The translations under genes and the position numbers were made by a program. This document shows, piece after piece, positions 1-8,823 of a stretch of 64,000 nucleotides of DNA. Under the pieces are notes generated by a model. That model was given only the letters and a program-made list of their open reading frames with translations. It ran no database searches and had not been told where the DNA came from. Source of the stretch: Azophilus sp965199705. GTDB taxonomy: Bacteria; Pseudomonadota; Gammaproteobacteria; Pseudomonadales; Azotimanducaceae. The stretch lies in contig OZ241359.1 in assembly GCA_965199705.1 (NCBI GenBank), positions 496,001 to 560,000 on the forward strand, in the 5' to 3' direction. Each line of letters starts with the position of its first letter. The stretch's first letter is position 1.

Positions 1-172
1 CATCCATGCCGATCTCTTTCTCGATTTCAGCCTTCGCCGCTGTGAAACCGCGTCTCAGTCGGCCAAGCCAGAGCGCCGCCGTGCGCAGCGCTTCCGGCAA
101 TCGCTCCGGGCCAATGACCAGAAGGCCGATTATGGCGACCAGAAGGAGTTCGGGGAACCCTATGTCAAACAC
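1..172 (-). CDS. tatB: Sec-independent translocase subunit TatB (3' end outside window)
   Basis: Twin-arginine translocation subunit that with TatC forms the receptor for folded, cofactor-bearing preproteins at the inner membrane. The visible N-terminus starts at a GTG (172-170) and reads MFDIGFPELLLVAIIGLLVI, the classic TatB opening: a short transmembrane helix, then the GPERLPE hinge and the start of an amphipathic helix (LRTAALWLGRLRRGF). Only about 57 residues are in the window; the C-terminal tail and any tatC lie beyond position 1. The start overlaps the tatA stop by 8 bases, so translation is probably coupled. The GTG start fits because no ATG precedes the conserved FDIGFPELL motif. 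Confidence 0.93.
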   Translation of the reverse strand, partial: MFDIGFPELLLVAIIGLLVIGPERLPEALRTAALWLGRLRRGFTAAKAEIEKEIGMD

Positions 173-410
173 GGGTTTCCTGTTTCGCCTTGGTCGCGGA
201 AGCCGAGTCGGCAGCCACCTCGCCATCAATCACATTGAGCCGGGACTTGTCGGCCTCCGCCTTGGCTTCGTCATCGGTGACCGCCTTGCGGAACCCCTTG
301 ATAGCGCTGCCGAGATCGGAGCCGAGGCTTTTCAGCCGCCGCGGGCCGAAAATCAGCAACACGATGGCGAGGACGATGAGCAGTTCGGTTATGCCAAATC
401 CGCCGGGCAT
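165..410 (-). CDS. tatA: Sec-independent translocase subunit TatA
   Basis: Pore-forming subunit of the twin-arginine export system. The 81-residue protein has the usual plan: a short N-terminal membrane helix (GITELLIVLAIVLLIFGPRR), the FGPRR(L)K hinge, an amphipathic helix with LGSDLGSAIKGFRKAV, and a charged, unstructured tail. It lies between ubiB and tatB on the same strand, the arrangement seen in many gammaproteobacteria where tatABC follows the ubiquinone genes. The helix begins almost at residue 4, which supports the ATG at 410. TatA and TatE paralogues cannot be separated by sequence alone; the adjacent tatB favours TatA. Confidence 0.95.
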   Translation of the reverse strand: MPGGFGITELLIVLAIVLLIFGPRRLKSLGSDLGSAIKGFRKAVTDDEAKAEADKSRLNVIDGEVAADSASATKAKQETRV

Positions 411-498
411 GAGCGCCTCCCGATGGTCGTTCGGTGATTGCCAGCGTTGCGATTATAGCCCCAATGGGACGGAACCCCCGGCCCTTGCGCTGTTCGCG

Positions 499-2166
499 CT
501 AACGCCTGGCCAACAAGACGCCGCCCAGCGCTGCCGCCAACAGACCGAGCAGCGGCGAATGTTCTTCCAGTCTGGAGAACCACGCGGGTTCCAGAAGCAG
601 CACCAGGGCGCCCAGCAGCAGGCTGGCGCCTGCCAGCGCCTGCACCCACCTGGCTCTGGCGCCGGGGCCAATGGCCTCGGCGAGCTTGCTGGTTGCCGCC
701 TGCTGTTGCCTCAGGCTCAATTCCAGCTGGCGCAGGGTGCGGCCCGTGTCGATGATGAGATCGGGCAGTCTGGGTAGCTGTTCAATCAGCTCCGGGGCGC
801 GTTCGGCAAATTTTCGCAGGCTCGCCAGCGGGCCGACCCGGTTGCGCATCCACCTGGCCATGAACGGCTTGCCCGTCTGCCAGAGATCCAGGGACGGATA
901 CAGTTCCCGGCCGATCCCCTCCACGTACAGCAGCGTTTTCTGCAACAGCACCAGTTCCGGCTGTATCTCCATGCGAAATCGGGATGCCGTGCGAAACAGC
1001 ACGACCAGGAAGTTGCCGAAGTTGATCTGATCGAGCGGCTTGGCAAAGATCGGGTCGCATACGGCCTGGATGACGCGCTCGAACTCTGCCTCGTCGGTGT
1101 CGATTGGCACCCAACCAGAATCCAGGTGCAGGCGCGCCACCTGGCGATAGTCCCGGTTGAAGAATGCCCACAGATTGCGGGCCAGATATTCTTGGATGCG
1201 TTCGTCGAGTTGCCCCATCGTGGCGCAGTCCAGGGCGATGTAGCGCGGCGACAGGGGATCCCGGAAATCCACGAAGATGTTGCCGGGGTGCATGTCACCG
1301 TGGAAGTAGTTGTGTTCGAAAACCTGGGTAAAGAAAACCTCAAGCCCGCGCTTCGCCAATTCCGCCAGGTCCACGTTGTGCGCCTTGAGGCTGGCGATGT
1401 CGTTGATCGGCACGCCCTTGATGCGCTCCACGACCAGCACGTTGGCGCGGGTCAGGTCATGGCGCACCTTGGGCACATAGAGCAGATGAGAGTCGGTGAA
1501 GTTGTCGCGCAGCTGCTGGGTATTGGCGCCCTCGATACGCAGGTCCACTTCCTGCAGGAGGGTGCGGGCGTGATCGCGCACCACTTCCGGCAGGTGCATC
1601 CTGCGCGCAAATGCGGACTGCCGGTCAGCCCAATTGGCCAGTCTCGCCAATACGGCGAGGTCTGCATGCATCACCTCCAGAATGTCCGGGCGCACCACCT
1701 TGACGACAACATCTGAGCCGTCAACCAGCGTGGCGCGGTGCACCTGGGCGATCGACGCAGAAGCCACCGGGGTTTCCACGAAATATGCGATCTGTTCCGC
1801 AAAGGCGTCACCGAGCGCTTCTTGCACAAGGGCGCGGGCCTCCGCACCCGGAAAAGGCGGCACATCGGCTTGCAGTTTCGCGAGTTCGTCTGCGTAATCG
1901 TCCGGCAGCAGGTCGCGCCGGGTGGAGAGCATCTGGCCGAGCTTGACGAACACCGGGCCAAGAGCTTCCAGGGCCAGGCGCAGGCGTCGCGCATGAGCGG
2001 TATCGGCGATGGGAACCCAGCTTCCCGGCCAGAGCCATAGAATCCACCGAATCAGCCAATGGGGCCTGGTCGCGGCCCCGTCGCCGAGCAGGGTCGGGTC
2101 CGTCAGAATCGCGTCAAGCCGATAGCGGATTGCAACGCGAATGATCTGCAGCAGGCGACGCGTCAT
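499..2166 (-). CDS. ubiB: UbiB, atypical kinase-like protein of ubiquinone biosynthesis
   Basis: Member of the ABC1/ADCK/UbiB family, an ATPase of the ubiquinone pathway thought to help lipid intermediates reach the Ubi enzymes. About 555 residues, close to the usual 540-550. Visible marks: the family KxGQ motif in FVKLGQMLSTRRDLLP (about residues 73-88), the alanine-rich loop PVASASIAQVHRA, the HNYFHGDMHPGNIF catalytic stretch, and a C-terminal pair of hydrophobic segments that anchor it in the membrane. I take the ATG at 2166 rather than the TTG one codon upstream. In Pseudomonas and E. coli ubiJ separates ubiE and ubiB; here the two are 40 bases apart and ubiJ is absent from this spot. Confidence 0.96.
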   Translation of the reverse strand: MTRRLLQIIRVAIRYRLDAILTDPTLLGDGAATRPHWLIRWILWLWPGSWVPIADTAHARRLRLALEALGPVFVKLGQMLSTRRDLLPDDYADELAKLQADVPPFPGAEARALVQEALGDAFAEQIAYFVETPVASASIAQVHRATLVDGSDVVVKVVRPDILEVMHADLAVLARLANWADRQSAFARRMHLPEVVRDHARTLLQEVDLRIEGANTQQLRDNFTDSHLLYVPKVRHDLTRANVLVVERIKGVPINDIASLKAHNVDLAELAKRGLEVFFTQVFEHNYFHGDMHPGNIFVDFRDPLSPRYIALDCATMGQLDERIQEYLARNLWAFFNRDYRQVARLHLDSGWVPIDTDEAEFERVIQAVCDPIFAKPLDQINFGNFLVVLFRTASRFRMEIQPELVLLQKTLLYVEGIGRELYPSLDLWQTGKPFMARWMRNRVGPLASLRKFAERAPELIEQLPRLPDLIIDTGRTLRQLELSLRQQQAATSKLAEAIGPGARARWVQALAGASLLLGALVLLLEPAWFSRLEEHSPLLGLLAAALGGVLLARR

Positions 2167-2206
2167 CAACCGATGGCTGCCAGTTCCGGGGGCCGTAGCG
2201 GGCGCT

Positions 2207-2950
2207 TCACGCCGATGCTCGGTGGATAGCGACTATGCCTCCAATCAGATTGTGATACTCGATATTGCGAAACCCGGCTTCCGACATCAATTTGGCGATG
2301 CCGGCCTGATCCGGGTGCGTCTCTATCGACTCGACCAGATACCGGTAGCTGCTCGCGTCGCCCACCACAGCGCGCCCCAGCAGGGGCCACAACCGTTGAA
2401 AGACTCGATAGCCTGTCTCAAGCAGCGCATTCCGTGGTTTGGAAAACTCCAGTATCAGCAGCGTGCCCGAAGGCTTGAGCACGCGCTGCAATTCGCGTAG
2501 CGCAGCCTCCCTGGACGCAAAATTGCGCAGGCCAAAGGCCAGCGTGACGCAATGGAAGCTGGCTGGCGCAAATGGCAGGGCTTCGGCAGCGGCCACACAA
2601 CAGGAAACGTTGGCGTGGCCAGAATCCAGGAGCCGGCTGCGACCGCGCGTCAGCATTGCGGGATTGAAGTCCGCCAGCACCACACGGCCCGCTGTGCCGA
2701 CCCTGGGCGCGATCAGTCCGGCCACATCGCCGGTGCCGCCAGCCAGGTCCAGCACCCTGTGACCAGGCCGCAAGCCGGCCATCTCGACCAACATCCGCTT
2801 CAGCAGGCGGTGACTGCCGAGTGACATCAGGTCGTTCATCAAGTCGTAGCGGCTGGCAACCGAGGTGAACACCTGATTCACCAACCGGGCCTTTTCTTCC
2901 GGTGAAACCTGGCGTGCGCCAAAGGCCACGGTCTTGTCCACGCTGGTCAT
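2207..2950 (-). CDS. ubiE: Ubiquinone/menaquinone C-methyltransferase UbiE
   Basis: SAM-dependent C-methyltransferase of ubiquinone (and, where present, menaquinone) synthesis. The 247-residue product, within a few residues of the family length, has the SAM motif RVLDLAGGTGD at about residues 65-75, the UbiE signature region RYDLMNDLMSLGSHRLLKR near residue 34, and the late motif LKPSGTLLILEFSKP. The open frame extends further upstream, but the ATG at 2950 (MTSVDKTVAFGARQV) overlaps the stop of the DUF971 gene by 4 bases (ATGA) and matches the family's N-terminus. It is followed by ubiB in the same direction. Confidence 0.96.
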   Translation of the reverse strand: MTSVDKTVAFGARQVSPEEKARLVNQVFTSVASRYDLMNDLMSLGSHRLLKRMLVEMAGLRPGHRVLDLAGGTGDVAGLIAPRVGTAGRVVLADFNPAMLTRGRSRLLDSGHANVSCCVAAAEALPFAPASFHCVTLAFGLRNFASREAALRELQRVLKPSGTLLILEFSKPRNALLETGYRVFQRLWPLLGRAVVGDASSYRYLVESIETHPDQAGIAKLMSEAGFRNIEYHNLIGGIVAIHRASA

Positions 2951-3330
2951 ACTGCTTTCGGGTTGAACTGTCGCACCGGCACGGGCGGCAGCCGGGAGCC
3001 GTTGGCCGCCTCGAGGTCGGCAAGATATTCTGCCCAGTAGCGTTCCCGATTGCGCGCCAGATCGGTCAGATACTCCCAAGCGTAGATGCCGGTGTCATGG
3101 CCATCGTCAAATACGATGCGGATGCCGTAGTTGCCCACCGCCTCCAGGTCCGCTATGCCCACCTGCTTCTTGCCGGTTTGCAGCTTGCGATCCTCGGCGC
3201 CATGCCCGCGCACCTCGGCGGACGGCGACAAGACACGCAGAAGCTCAGCTGGCAGAACCAGGGTCTCGCCGACCAGGGTCAGTTCCAGCGTGCGGGACTT
3301 TCGGCGGTACTTGATGCGCTGCGGTCGCAT
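2947..3330 (-). CDS. DUF971 (GBBH-like N-terminal domain) protein
   Basis: A 127-residue protein of the DUF971 family, related to the N-terminal domain of gamma-butyrobetaine hydroxylase and found in Fe-S scaffold-associated proteins. The core is recognisable from LELTLVGETLVLPAELLRVLSPSAEV near the start and YGIRIVFDDGHDTGIYAWEYL in the middle, which is the GIYsWeyL signature of the family. Function of the free-standing protein is not established. It sits 6 bases after hslU and overlaps ubiE by 4, a placement also seen in Pseudomonas relatives, so it is probably co-transcribed with hslVU. Confidence 0.88.
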   Translation of the reverse strand: MRPQRIKYRRKSRTLELTLVGETLVLPAELLRVLSPSAEVRGHGAEDRKLQTGKKQVGIADLEAVGNYGIRIVFDDGHDTGIYAWEYLTDLARNRERYWAEYLADLEAANGSRLPPVPVRQFNPKAV

Positions 3331-3336
3331 GTGCCA

Positions 3337-4644
3337 TCACAATATGTAGCGTGACAGGTCCTGATCCTGCGCCAGATCTGCCAACTGCAGATCGACGTAG
3401 GCTGCATCCACGGACAGGTCGGCGCCATCCTGTTCGGATGCAGCGAAGGACGCCTCGTCCAGCAATCGCTCCATGACCGTGTGCAAGCGTCGTGCGCCGA
3501 TGTTCTCGGTGCTTTCGTTGACTTGCCAGGCCAGTTCGGCGATGCGCACCAGGCCGCTGTCCACAAAGCGGAGCGCAAACCCCTCAGTTTCGAGCAGCGC
3601 CCGGTATTGCTCGGTGAGCGAAGCGTCCGGCTCGACGAGTATGCGCTTGAAATCCTCGGGCGTCAGCGCCCGCAACTCGACTCGAATAGGCAGGCGGCCC
3701 TGCAATTCGGGAATCAGGTCCGAGGGCTTGGCCAGGTGGAAAGCGCCGGAGGCAATGAACAGTATGTGGTCGGTTCGCACCATGCCATGCTTGGTCGAGA
3801 CTGTGCAGCCCTCGATCAACGGCAGCAGATCGCGCTGCACGCCCTCGCGGGAGACGTCCACACCCCGTGACTCGCTGCGCCGGGTGATCTTGTCCACCTC
3901 GTCGAGAAAGACAATGCCGGTCTGCTCCACGGCGTCTATGGCCTCGGCCTTGACCTCGCCCTCGTTGATGAGTTTGCCGGTTTCCTGCTCGCAAAGCCGC
4001 CGCAGCGCGTCCTTCACCTTGAGGCGCGTGCTGCGCGTTCGCTTGGAACCCAGGTCGCTGAACAGATTCTGCAATTGCTGCGTCATCTCCTCCATGCCCG
4101 GCGGCGCCATGATTTCGACGCCCACGGCCACGGCTTCCACCTCGACTTCCACCTCCCGGTCATCCAGGTCTCCCTCGCGCAGCTTCTTGCGAACCACCTG
4201 GCGGCCAGCGGAATCCCCTGAGTTGGCGCCGCTGCCCGGATTCACCAGCGCGTCAAGCAATCGTTCCTCGGCTGCCTCTTCCGCTCGATGGCGCACCTTG
4301 ACGACCTGTTGCTCCCGGCACTGCTTGACCGCCACATCCACCAGGTCGCGGATGATCGACTCTACATCGCGCCCGACATAACCCACCTCGGTGAACTTCG
4401 TCGCCTCCACCTTGATGAACGGGGCGCCCGCGAGACGCGCGAGGCGACGGGCGATCTCGGTCTTGCCGACGCCGGTGGGGCCGATCATCAGGATGTTCTT
4501 GGGCGTGATTTCCTCCGCCATTTCCGCCTCAAGCTGCAGGCGTCGCCAGCGGTTTCGCAATGCGATAGCAACCGCCCGCTTGGCTGCTGCCTGACCGATG
4601 ATGTGCTTGTCCAGCTCGTGGACGATTTCTCGCGGCGTCATCAT
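3337..4644 (-). CDS. hslU: ATP-dependent protease ATPase subunit HslU
   Basis: AAA+ unfoldase that feeds substrates into the HslV peptidase in the cytoplasm. The 435-residue protein shows the family start TPREIVHELDKHIIGQ, Walker A GPTGVGKT (residues 55-62), the long inserted I-domain, Walker B in GIVFLDEVDKI, and the conserved C-terminus ending SRYIL, which inserts into HslV to activate it. Two ATGs in a row (4644 and 4641) could start it. hslV lies 3 bases upstream in the same direction, the universal hslVU arrangement. Confidence 0.98.
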   Translation of the reverse strand: MMTPREIVHELDKHIIGQAAAKRAVAIALRNRWRRLQLEAEMAEEITPKNILMIGPTGVGKTEIARRLARLAGAPFIKVEATKFTEVGYVGRDVESIIRDLVDVAVKQCREQQVVKVRHRAEEAAEERLLDALVNPGSGANSGDSAGRQVVRKKLREGDLDDREVEVEVEAVAVGVEIMAPPGMEEMTQQLQNLFSDLGSKRTRSTRLKVKDALRRLCEQETGKLINEGEVKAEAIDAVEQTGIVFLDEVDKITRRSESRGVDVSREGVQRDLLPLIEGCTVSTKHGMVRTDHILFIASGAFHLAKPSDLIPELQGRLPIRVELRALTPEDFKRILVEPDASLTEQYRALLETEGFALRFVDSGLVRIAELAWQVNESTENIGARRLHTVMERLLDEASFAASEQDGADLSVDAAYVDLQLADLAQDQDLSRYIL

Positions 4645-4647
4645 GGA

Positions 4648-5202
4648 TCAGTCTTCCCTGTCTTCGTCGGACAGCACCTGGACTGTCGCGTGGTGATTGG
4701 TGTAAACGCAGATGTCCGCGGCGATCGCGAGAGCATCCTCGACGATCCGGCGCGCATCCAGCTCAGTATGATCGGCAAGCGCCCGTGCGGCAGCAAGCGC
4801 ATAGGGGCCGCCGGAGCCGATGGCCATGAGGCCGGCCTCCGGCTCTATCACATCGCCGTTGCCGCTGATGACGAGCGTCGCCTTGCGATCGGCGACGATC
4901 AGCATGGCCTCCAGACGTCGCAACACCCGATCCGTACGCCAGTCCTTGGCCAGTTCGACCGCTGCTCGCATGAGATTGCCTGAATATTTGTCCAACGCCG
5001 CTTCAAAGCGTTCAAACAGGGTGAATGCATCCGCGGTGCCACCGGCAAACCCCGCCAGCACCTTGTCTTGATGCAGCCGGCGCACCTTGACGGCATTGCC
5101 CTTCATGATTGTCGCGCCGACCGATACCTGCCCGTCACCGCCGAGCGCCACTTGCCCGTCGCGGCGCACGCAAAGAACGGTTGTGCCATGTAAATCCATC
5201 AT
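4648..5202 (-). CDS. hslV: ATP-dependent protease proteolytic subunit HslV
   Basis: Threonine peptidase of the HslUV complex. The 184-residue protein carries the T1-family N-terminus TTVLCVRRDGQVALGGDGQV, where the first Thr (residue 7 from the first Met) should become the catalytic nucleophile. The Thr is preceded by a short propeptide, MMDLHG, rather than by Met alone as in E. coli; similar short leaders occur in other proteobacterial HslV. Also visible are GGTADAFTLFERFEA and the GSGGPYALAAARAL segment lining the active site. It directly precedes hslU. Confidence 0.97.
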   Translation of the reverse strand: MMDLHGTTVLCVRRDGQVALGGDGQVSVGATIMKGNAVKVRRLHQDKVLAGFAGGTADAFTLFERFEAALDKYSGNLMRAAVELAKDWRTDRVLRRLEAMLIVADRKATLVISGNGDVIEPEAGLMAIGSGGPYALAAARALADHTELDARRIVEDALAIAADICVYTNHHATVQVLSDEDRED

Positions 5203-5220
5203 CTTGACGCAGTATCCTGG

Positions 5221-5907
5221 CTAACTCTGATTGATCAAGAACGCGCCAAGATTCTGCTGCTGCAAACGCACCATGATCTGGCGTGCTTCCGCCCCGGAGG
5301 TGACAGGGCCGATCGTCACGCGGTGCCAGGCGCCGTCGGCCAGACGCACCGATTGCACCTGCACGGGCAGGCCCTCAAGCAGCAGCCGGGCGCGCAGCAC
5401 ATCGGCGTCCCGGGACTGCCGGAATGACGCCGCCTGAATGAACAGCCGGTCCACCGGGTCGCCCTCAGGCTTCGATACAGGCGATCCAGTTCCCGGGTCC
5501 GGGGCAGGCGCGGCTGAGGCCAGGCCCTCATCGTCCTTTCCGACCGCAGCCGGCGGTGGCTGCCGGATGGCCCTGCCAGGGCCATAGACTTCCGGTTCCG
5601 TTGGCACTTCACTGGTACCCAGAATATCCGGGAACTGGAAATCCAGGGCTCCGGAATCGGCGCCGGCAGTGCCTTGAACTTCGTCCTGATCCGCCTCTTT
5701 TATCAAGCCTTCAAGCCAGTCGGGGCCCTGCATGACCGCCAGCACGCTGGCCAGCGCCGAAACGAGGCCCAACAGAAAACTGGGGCCATGCCATTGCCAG
5801 ACCCCACCCTTCCGGCCAGTGCCCGATACGGTCCTGTGGCGCCCAAGGCGGTTGCCGCCACGCGCCAGTCGGGGTGTGGAAACGCGATTCAACATCACAG
5901 GTGGCAT
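5221..5907 (-). CDS. SPOR-domain membrane protein (FtsN-like position)
   Basis: Predicted single-pass inner-membrane protein with a C-terminal SPOR domain, which in FtsN-like proteins binds septal, denuded peptidoglycan. A basic N-terminus is followed by one membrane helix (FLLGLVSALASVLAVM), a long acidic and proline-rich periplasmic linker, and a SPOR domain whose core is LFIQAASFRQSRDADVLRARL through VTIGPVTSGAEARQIMVRLQ. Position just before hslVU matches the ftsN or SPOR gene next to hslV in other gammaproteobacteria. The start is uncertain: ATGs at 5934, 5907 and 5895 are all possible; 5907 avoids overlap with priA. Confidence 0.8.
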   Translation of the reverse strand: MPPVMLNRVSTPRLARGGNRLGRHRTVSGTGRKGGVWQWHGPSFLLGLVSALASVLAVMQGPDWLEGLIKEADQDEVQGTAGADSGALDFQFPDILGTSEVPTEPEVYGPGRAIRQPPPAAVGKDDEGLASAAPAPDPGTGSPVSKPEGDPVDRLFIQAASFRQSRDADVLRARLLLEGLPVQVQSVRLADGAWHRVTIGPVTSGAEARQIMVRLQQQNLGAFLINQS

Positions 5908-5923
5908 GGTAGCCGGGCGCGCA

Positions 5924-8122
5924 TCATCCTGCATCCACCGGATCAACATCAATCTCCCAGCGCACGCCCGCCGGCGCCAGGTGTTGCGTCACGCGATCAA
6001 GCCCCCGGTGCAGTGGCCCACGCCTGTCTGCCAGCACCATCAATTGTGATCTGTAGCGCCCCGCCAGGCGCGGCATGGGCGCAGGCGCCGGGCCAAGCAC
6101 CTCCAGGGTGTCGGGCAGCGCCGCTTTCAGAGTTGCCAGAAAGCGCTGCGGTGGCTCCGGCTTCTTGGCCGAGGCCCGTATCATGGCCAGGTGGCGGCTC
6201 GGCGGCATACCGCTCTGACGCCGAATCCCCAGCTCGTGGCGGGCGAAGCCCGCATATCCATGCTCTACCAGCCGCTGCAAGGCGGGATTCTCCGGATGCA
6301 AGGATTGAATCCAGACATCTCCCGGGCGAGCCGCGCGGCCGGCCCGGCCCGCTACCTGAATCAGCAGTTGCGCCGTGCGCTCCGGCGCCTTGAAGTCTCC
6401 GCACAGCAAACCGGCGTCTGCATTGACCGCTGCCACCAGCGTGAGATTGGGAAAATGGTGCCCCTTGGCCAGCATCTGCGTGCCGAGCAGAATGCCCGGC
6501 TCGCCGGTGTGCGCCTTTGCAAGTTGCGCCTGCAATCGATTCCGCCCGCGTGTGGTGTCGCGATCAATCCGGATCAGTGGGAATTCGGCAAAGCGTTGCC
6601 TGAGACCGGCTTCGGTGCGCTCCGTGCCGACGCCGACGGCGATCAGATCCTCGGCCTGGCACGCTGGGCAGCTGCTCAGCAGCCGCCGTTCGGCGCCACA
6701 GTGATGGCAGCGCAATCGCCGAGCACCCAGATGCAGGGTCATGCGCGCATCGCAGGCATCGCACCTGGCCTGCCAACCGCAGGCCTGGCACAGCCAGGTC
6801 GGCGCGTAGCCGCGTCGATTGAGGAACACCATCACCTGATTGCCGGCCTCCAAGTGCCGACGAATACGGCGCAGCAATACCGGGCTGATGCCGTCCTGCA
6901 GCCGATGTCCGCGAATGTCCAGCACTCGAATTGTCGGCATGGGCGCACCGGTCGCCCGAACTGTCAGCGCCTGGCGTTGGTAGCGCCCCCGACGCACGTT
7001 TTCCAGGCTCTCCAGAGAGGGGGTGGCGCTGCCGAGCAGCAGCGGAATGTTCGAATCGCGGGCGCGCTTGATGGCCAGGTCCCGAGCCGAGTAGCGCAGC
7101 CGATCCTGTTGCTTGAAAGCAGGATCGTGTTCCTCATCGACAATGATGAGCCGCAGATCTGCAAAAGGCGTGAAGACCGCAGATCGGGTGCCAATGAGTA
7201 TGGCGACTTGGCCCGCCCGACAGTTCAGCCAGGTTGCGAGGCGCTCGTTCGGGGTCATTCCGGAATGCAACGTCGCCGTGCCGCGGTAGCGCTGTTGAAA
7301 GCGACTGACCATCTGCGGCGTCAGAGCAATCTCCGGCACCAGCACCAGCGCCTGTCCGCCGTCCGTCACCGCCTGCTTGAGGAGCTGAAGATAAACCTCC
7401 GTCTTGCCACTGCCGGTAACGCCTTCCAGCAGGTTGACCGAGAAATCACCAGCCAGGGCGCTGCAAGCAGAAACAACCGCAGCCTGTTCGGGTGTCAGCC
7501 GCAGATCGGCAGCCGGCGCCTCGGGCGACATCGCCGATACCGGCTCGGCCAGATCGCCCGGCGTCATCCGCGTCTGCAACAACCCCTTGCCGACCAGCGC
7601 TTGCAAGGGCGCCTTGCTGAAGCCGGCGGCGCGCGCTTCGTCTGCCGTGATACGCCCGCCCTGGCGCTCGATCAATTCCAGCAAGGCCCTTTGTCTGGGC
7701 GCACGGCCAAGTTCCCCGGCGGCATCCGTCCGCTGCCATATGGTTTTCATCGGTGGCGCCAGCGGGGCGCCGCGCTGTACAAGCTTTGGCAGCATCACCG
7801 AAAACACCTCGCCCAGGGGATAGTGGTAGTAGTCCGCCAACCAGCGGGCGAGCATCAGGAGGTCTGCATTCAGCGCCGGGATGTCGTCGAGAACCGCGAG
7901 CACGGGCTGTAGCTTGTGAAAGGGGTCCGGTGGATCTGGCAGAACGCAGATGCCGACAAGTTCACGTTTGCCGAAGGGTACCCGTACCCGGCTGCCGGCC
8001 ACAGGACAGGTTTGATCGCCGGGCACAGCATAGTCAAAGTTGCGGTACAAGGGCACAGGCAGCGCCACGCGAACCACGCGCTGTGCGCTCCCTGCCCCGG
8101 ATCCGGCATCGGGCGACGGCAC
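5924..8122 (-). CDS. priA: Primosomal protein N' (PriA helicase)
   Basis: 3'-5' superfamily 2 helicase that reloads the replisome at abandoned forks. Recognised by the N-terminal VVRVALPVPLYRNFDYAVP, Walker A in LLEGVTGSGKTEVY, the IIVDEEHD box, and the two zinc-binding Cys clusters typical of PriA (CQACGWQARCDAC and CHHCGAERRLLSSCPAC). With the GTG at 8122 it is 732 residues, equal to E. coli PriA; a second GTG at 8077 would also keep the whole conserved region. The open frame continues upstream into recO, but that stretch is low-complexity and lies inside recO in another frame. It directly follows recO, an unusual junction. Confidence 0.95.
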   Translation of the reverse strand: MPSPDAGSGAGSAQRVVRVALPVPLYRNFDYAVPGDQTCPVAGSRVRVPFGKRELVGICVLPDPPDPFHKLQPVLAVLDDIPALNADLLMLARWLADYYHYPLGEVFSVMLPKLVQRGAPLAPPMKTIWQRTDAAGELGRAPRQRALLELIERQGGRITADEARAAGFSKAPLQALVGKGLLQTRMTPGDLAEPVSAMSPEAPAADLRLTPEQAAVVSACSALAGDFSVNLLEGVTGSGKTEVYLQLLKQAVTDGGQALVLVPEIALTPQMVSRFQQRYRGTATLHSGMTPNERLATWLNCRAGQVAILIGTRSAVFTPFADLRLIIVDEEHDPAFKQQDRLRYSARDLAIKRARDSNIPLLLGSATPSLESLENVRRGRYQRQALTVRATGAPMPTIRVLDIRGHRLQDGISPVLLRRIRRHLEAGNQVMVFLNRRGYAPTWLCQACGWQARCDACDARMTLHLGARRLRCHHCGAERRLLSSCPACQAEDLIAVGVGTERTEAGLRQRFAEFPLIRIDRDTTRGRNRLQAQLAKAHTGEPGILLGTQMLAKGHHFPNLTLVAAVNADAGLLCGDFKAPERTAQLLIQVAGRAGRAARPGDVWIQSLHPENPALQRLVEHGYAGFARHELGIRRQSGMPPSRHLAMIRASAKKPEPPQRFLATLKAALPDTLEVLGPAPAPMPRLAGRYRSQLMVLADRRGPLHRGLDRVTQHLAPAGVRWEIDVDPVDAG

Positions 8123-8133
8123 GCGATATCCCG

Positions 8134-8823
8134 CTAGCGGCGGTACAACTGCCGGCTCACCAATGGCTTGGGGCCGAGATGTGGCTGCAGCAGGCTTCGG
8201 AACAAGGCTTTGGCATGATGCCGCGTTGCTGCCTCCCGATAGCAATCCTGACCGATGGCGCAGAGCGCCTGGCCGGGGATGCCATCTCCCGCCCGGGCTT
8301 GCCGAAAGCCGGATTCCGGAACCAGCTTGTACCAATGCTCCGGATCGAGTGGTTTACCCGTTCTGGCTTCGTGCACAAAATCCGGGCCATAGCCCAGTTC
8401 CTGCAACAGTCGCTTTTCGAAGCGCCGCAGGCAAGTGGCCACCTCGTCGGGTTCGTCGGCTGTGGCCAGGCCCGTCAGCGCCTTGCCGAGGCCATGAAAC
8501 AGACCACTCGCGGGTTCTCGCTCTCGCGTCAATCGGACGATCAATTCGGCGACGTACCAGGCGCACGCCAGCCGGTTGCCAGTGAAACGGCGCATCTCGC
8601 TGGCCTCGAAACCGCGCAGTGTGACCAGGCCAGCGCCACCCACCCAGGCAACCTGGCCTTGATAGAACGGCTGCAATTCGTGACCACGCTTGCCGCGCCG
8701 AAGCCCGCGCGCAATCGCGGCAACTCGCCCGTGATTGCGGGTAAAGAACTGCACGATCAGGCTGGTTTCCCGATAGGCGCGCGTATGCAGCAGCACGCCT
8801 GGCTCACCGTGAACGCGGGTCAT
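8134..8823 (-). CDS. recO: DNA repair protein RecO
   Basis: Recombination mediator that helps RecR load RecA on SSB-coated DNA. The 229-residue protein begins with the family OB-fold motif (GEPGVLLHTRAYRETSLIVQ, then FTRNHGRVAAIARGLRR) and has the helical C-terminal half ending in a region of FRSLLQPHLGPKPLVSR type. Its ATG overlaps the stop of era by 4 bases (ATGA), the standard era-recO coupling. The usual zinc-binding cysteines of longer RecO proteins are not evident, as in many gammaproteobacterial forms. Confidence 0.94.
   Translation of the reverse strand: MTRVHGEPGVLLHTRAYRETSLIVQFFTRNHGRVAAIARGLRRGKRGHELQPFYQGQVAWVGGAGLVTLRGFEASEMRRFTGNRLACAWYVAELIVRLTREREPASGLFHGLGKALTGLATADEPDEVATCLRRFEKRLLQELGYGPDFVHEARTGKPLDPEHWYKLVPESGFRQARAGDGIPGQALCAIGQDCYREAATRHHAKALFRSLLQPHLGPKPLVSRQLYRR

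Noticed and set aside
6191..7912. Plus-strand open frame of 573 codons
   Set aside because: Lies wholly antisense to priA, which has complete helicase and zinc motifs.
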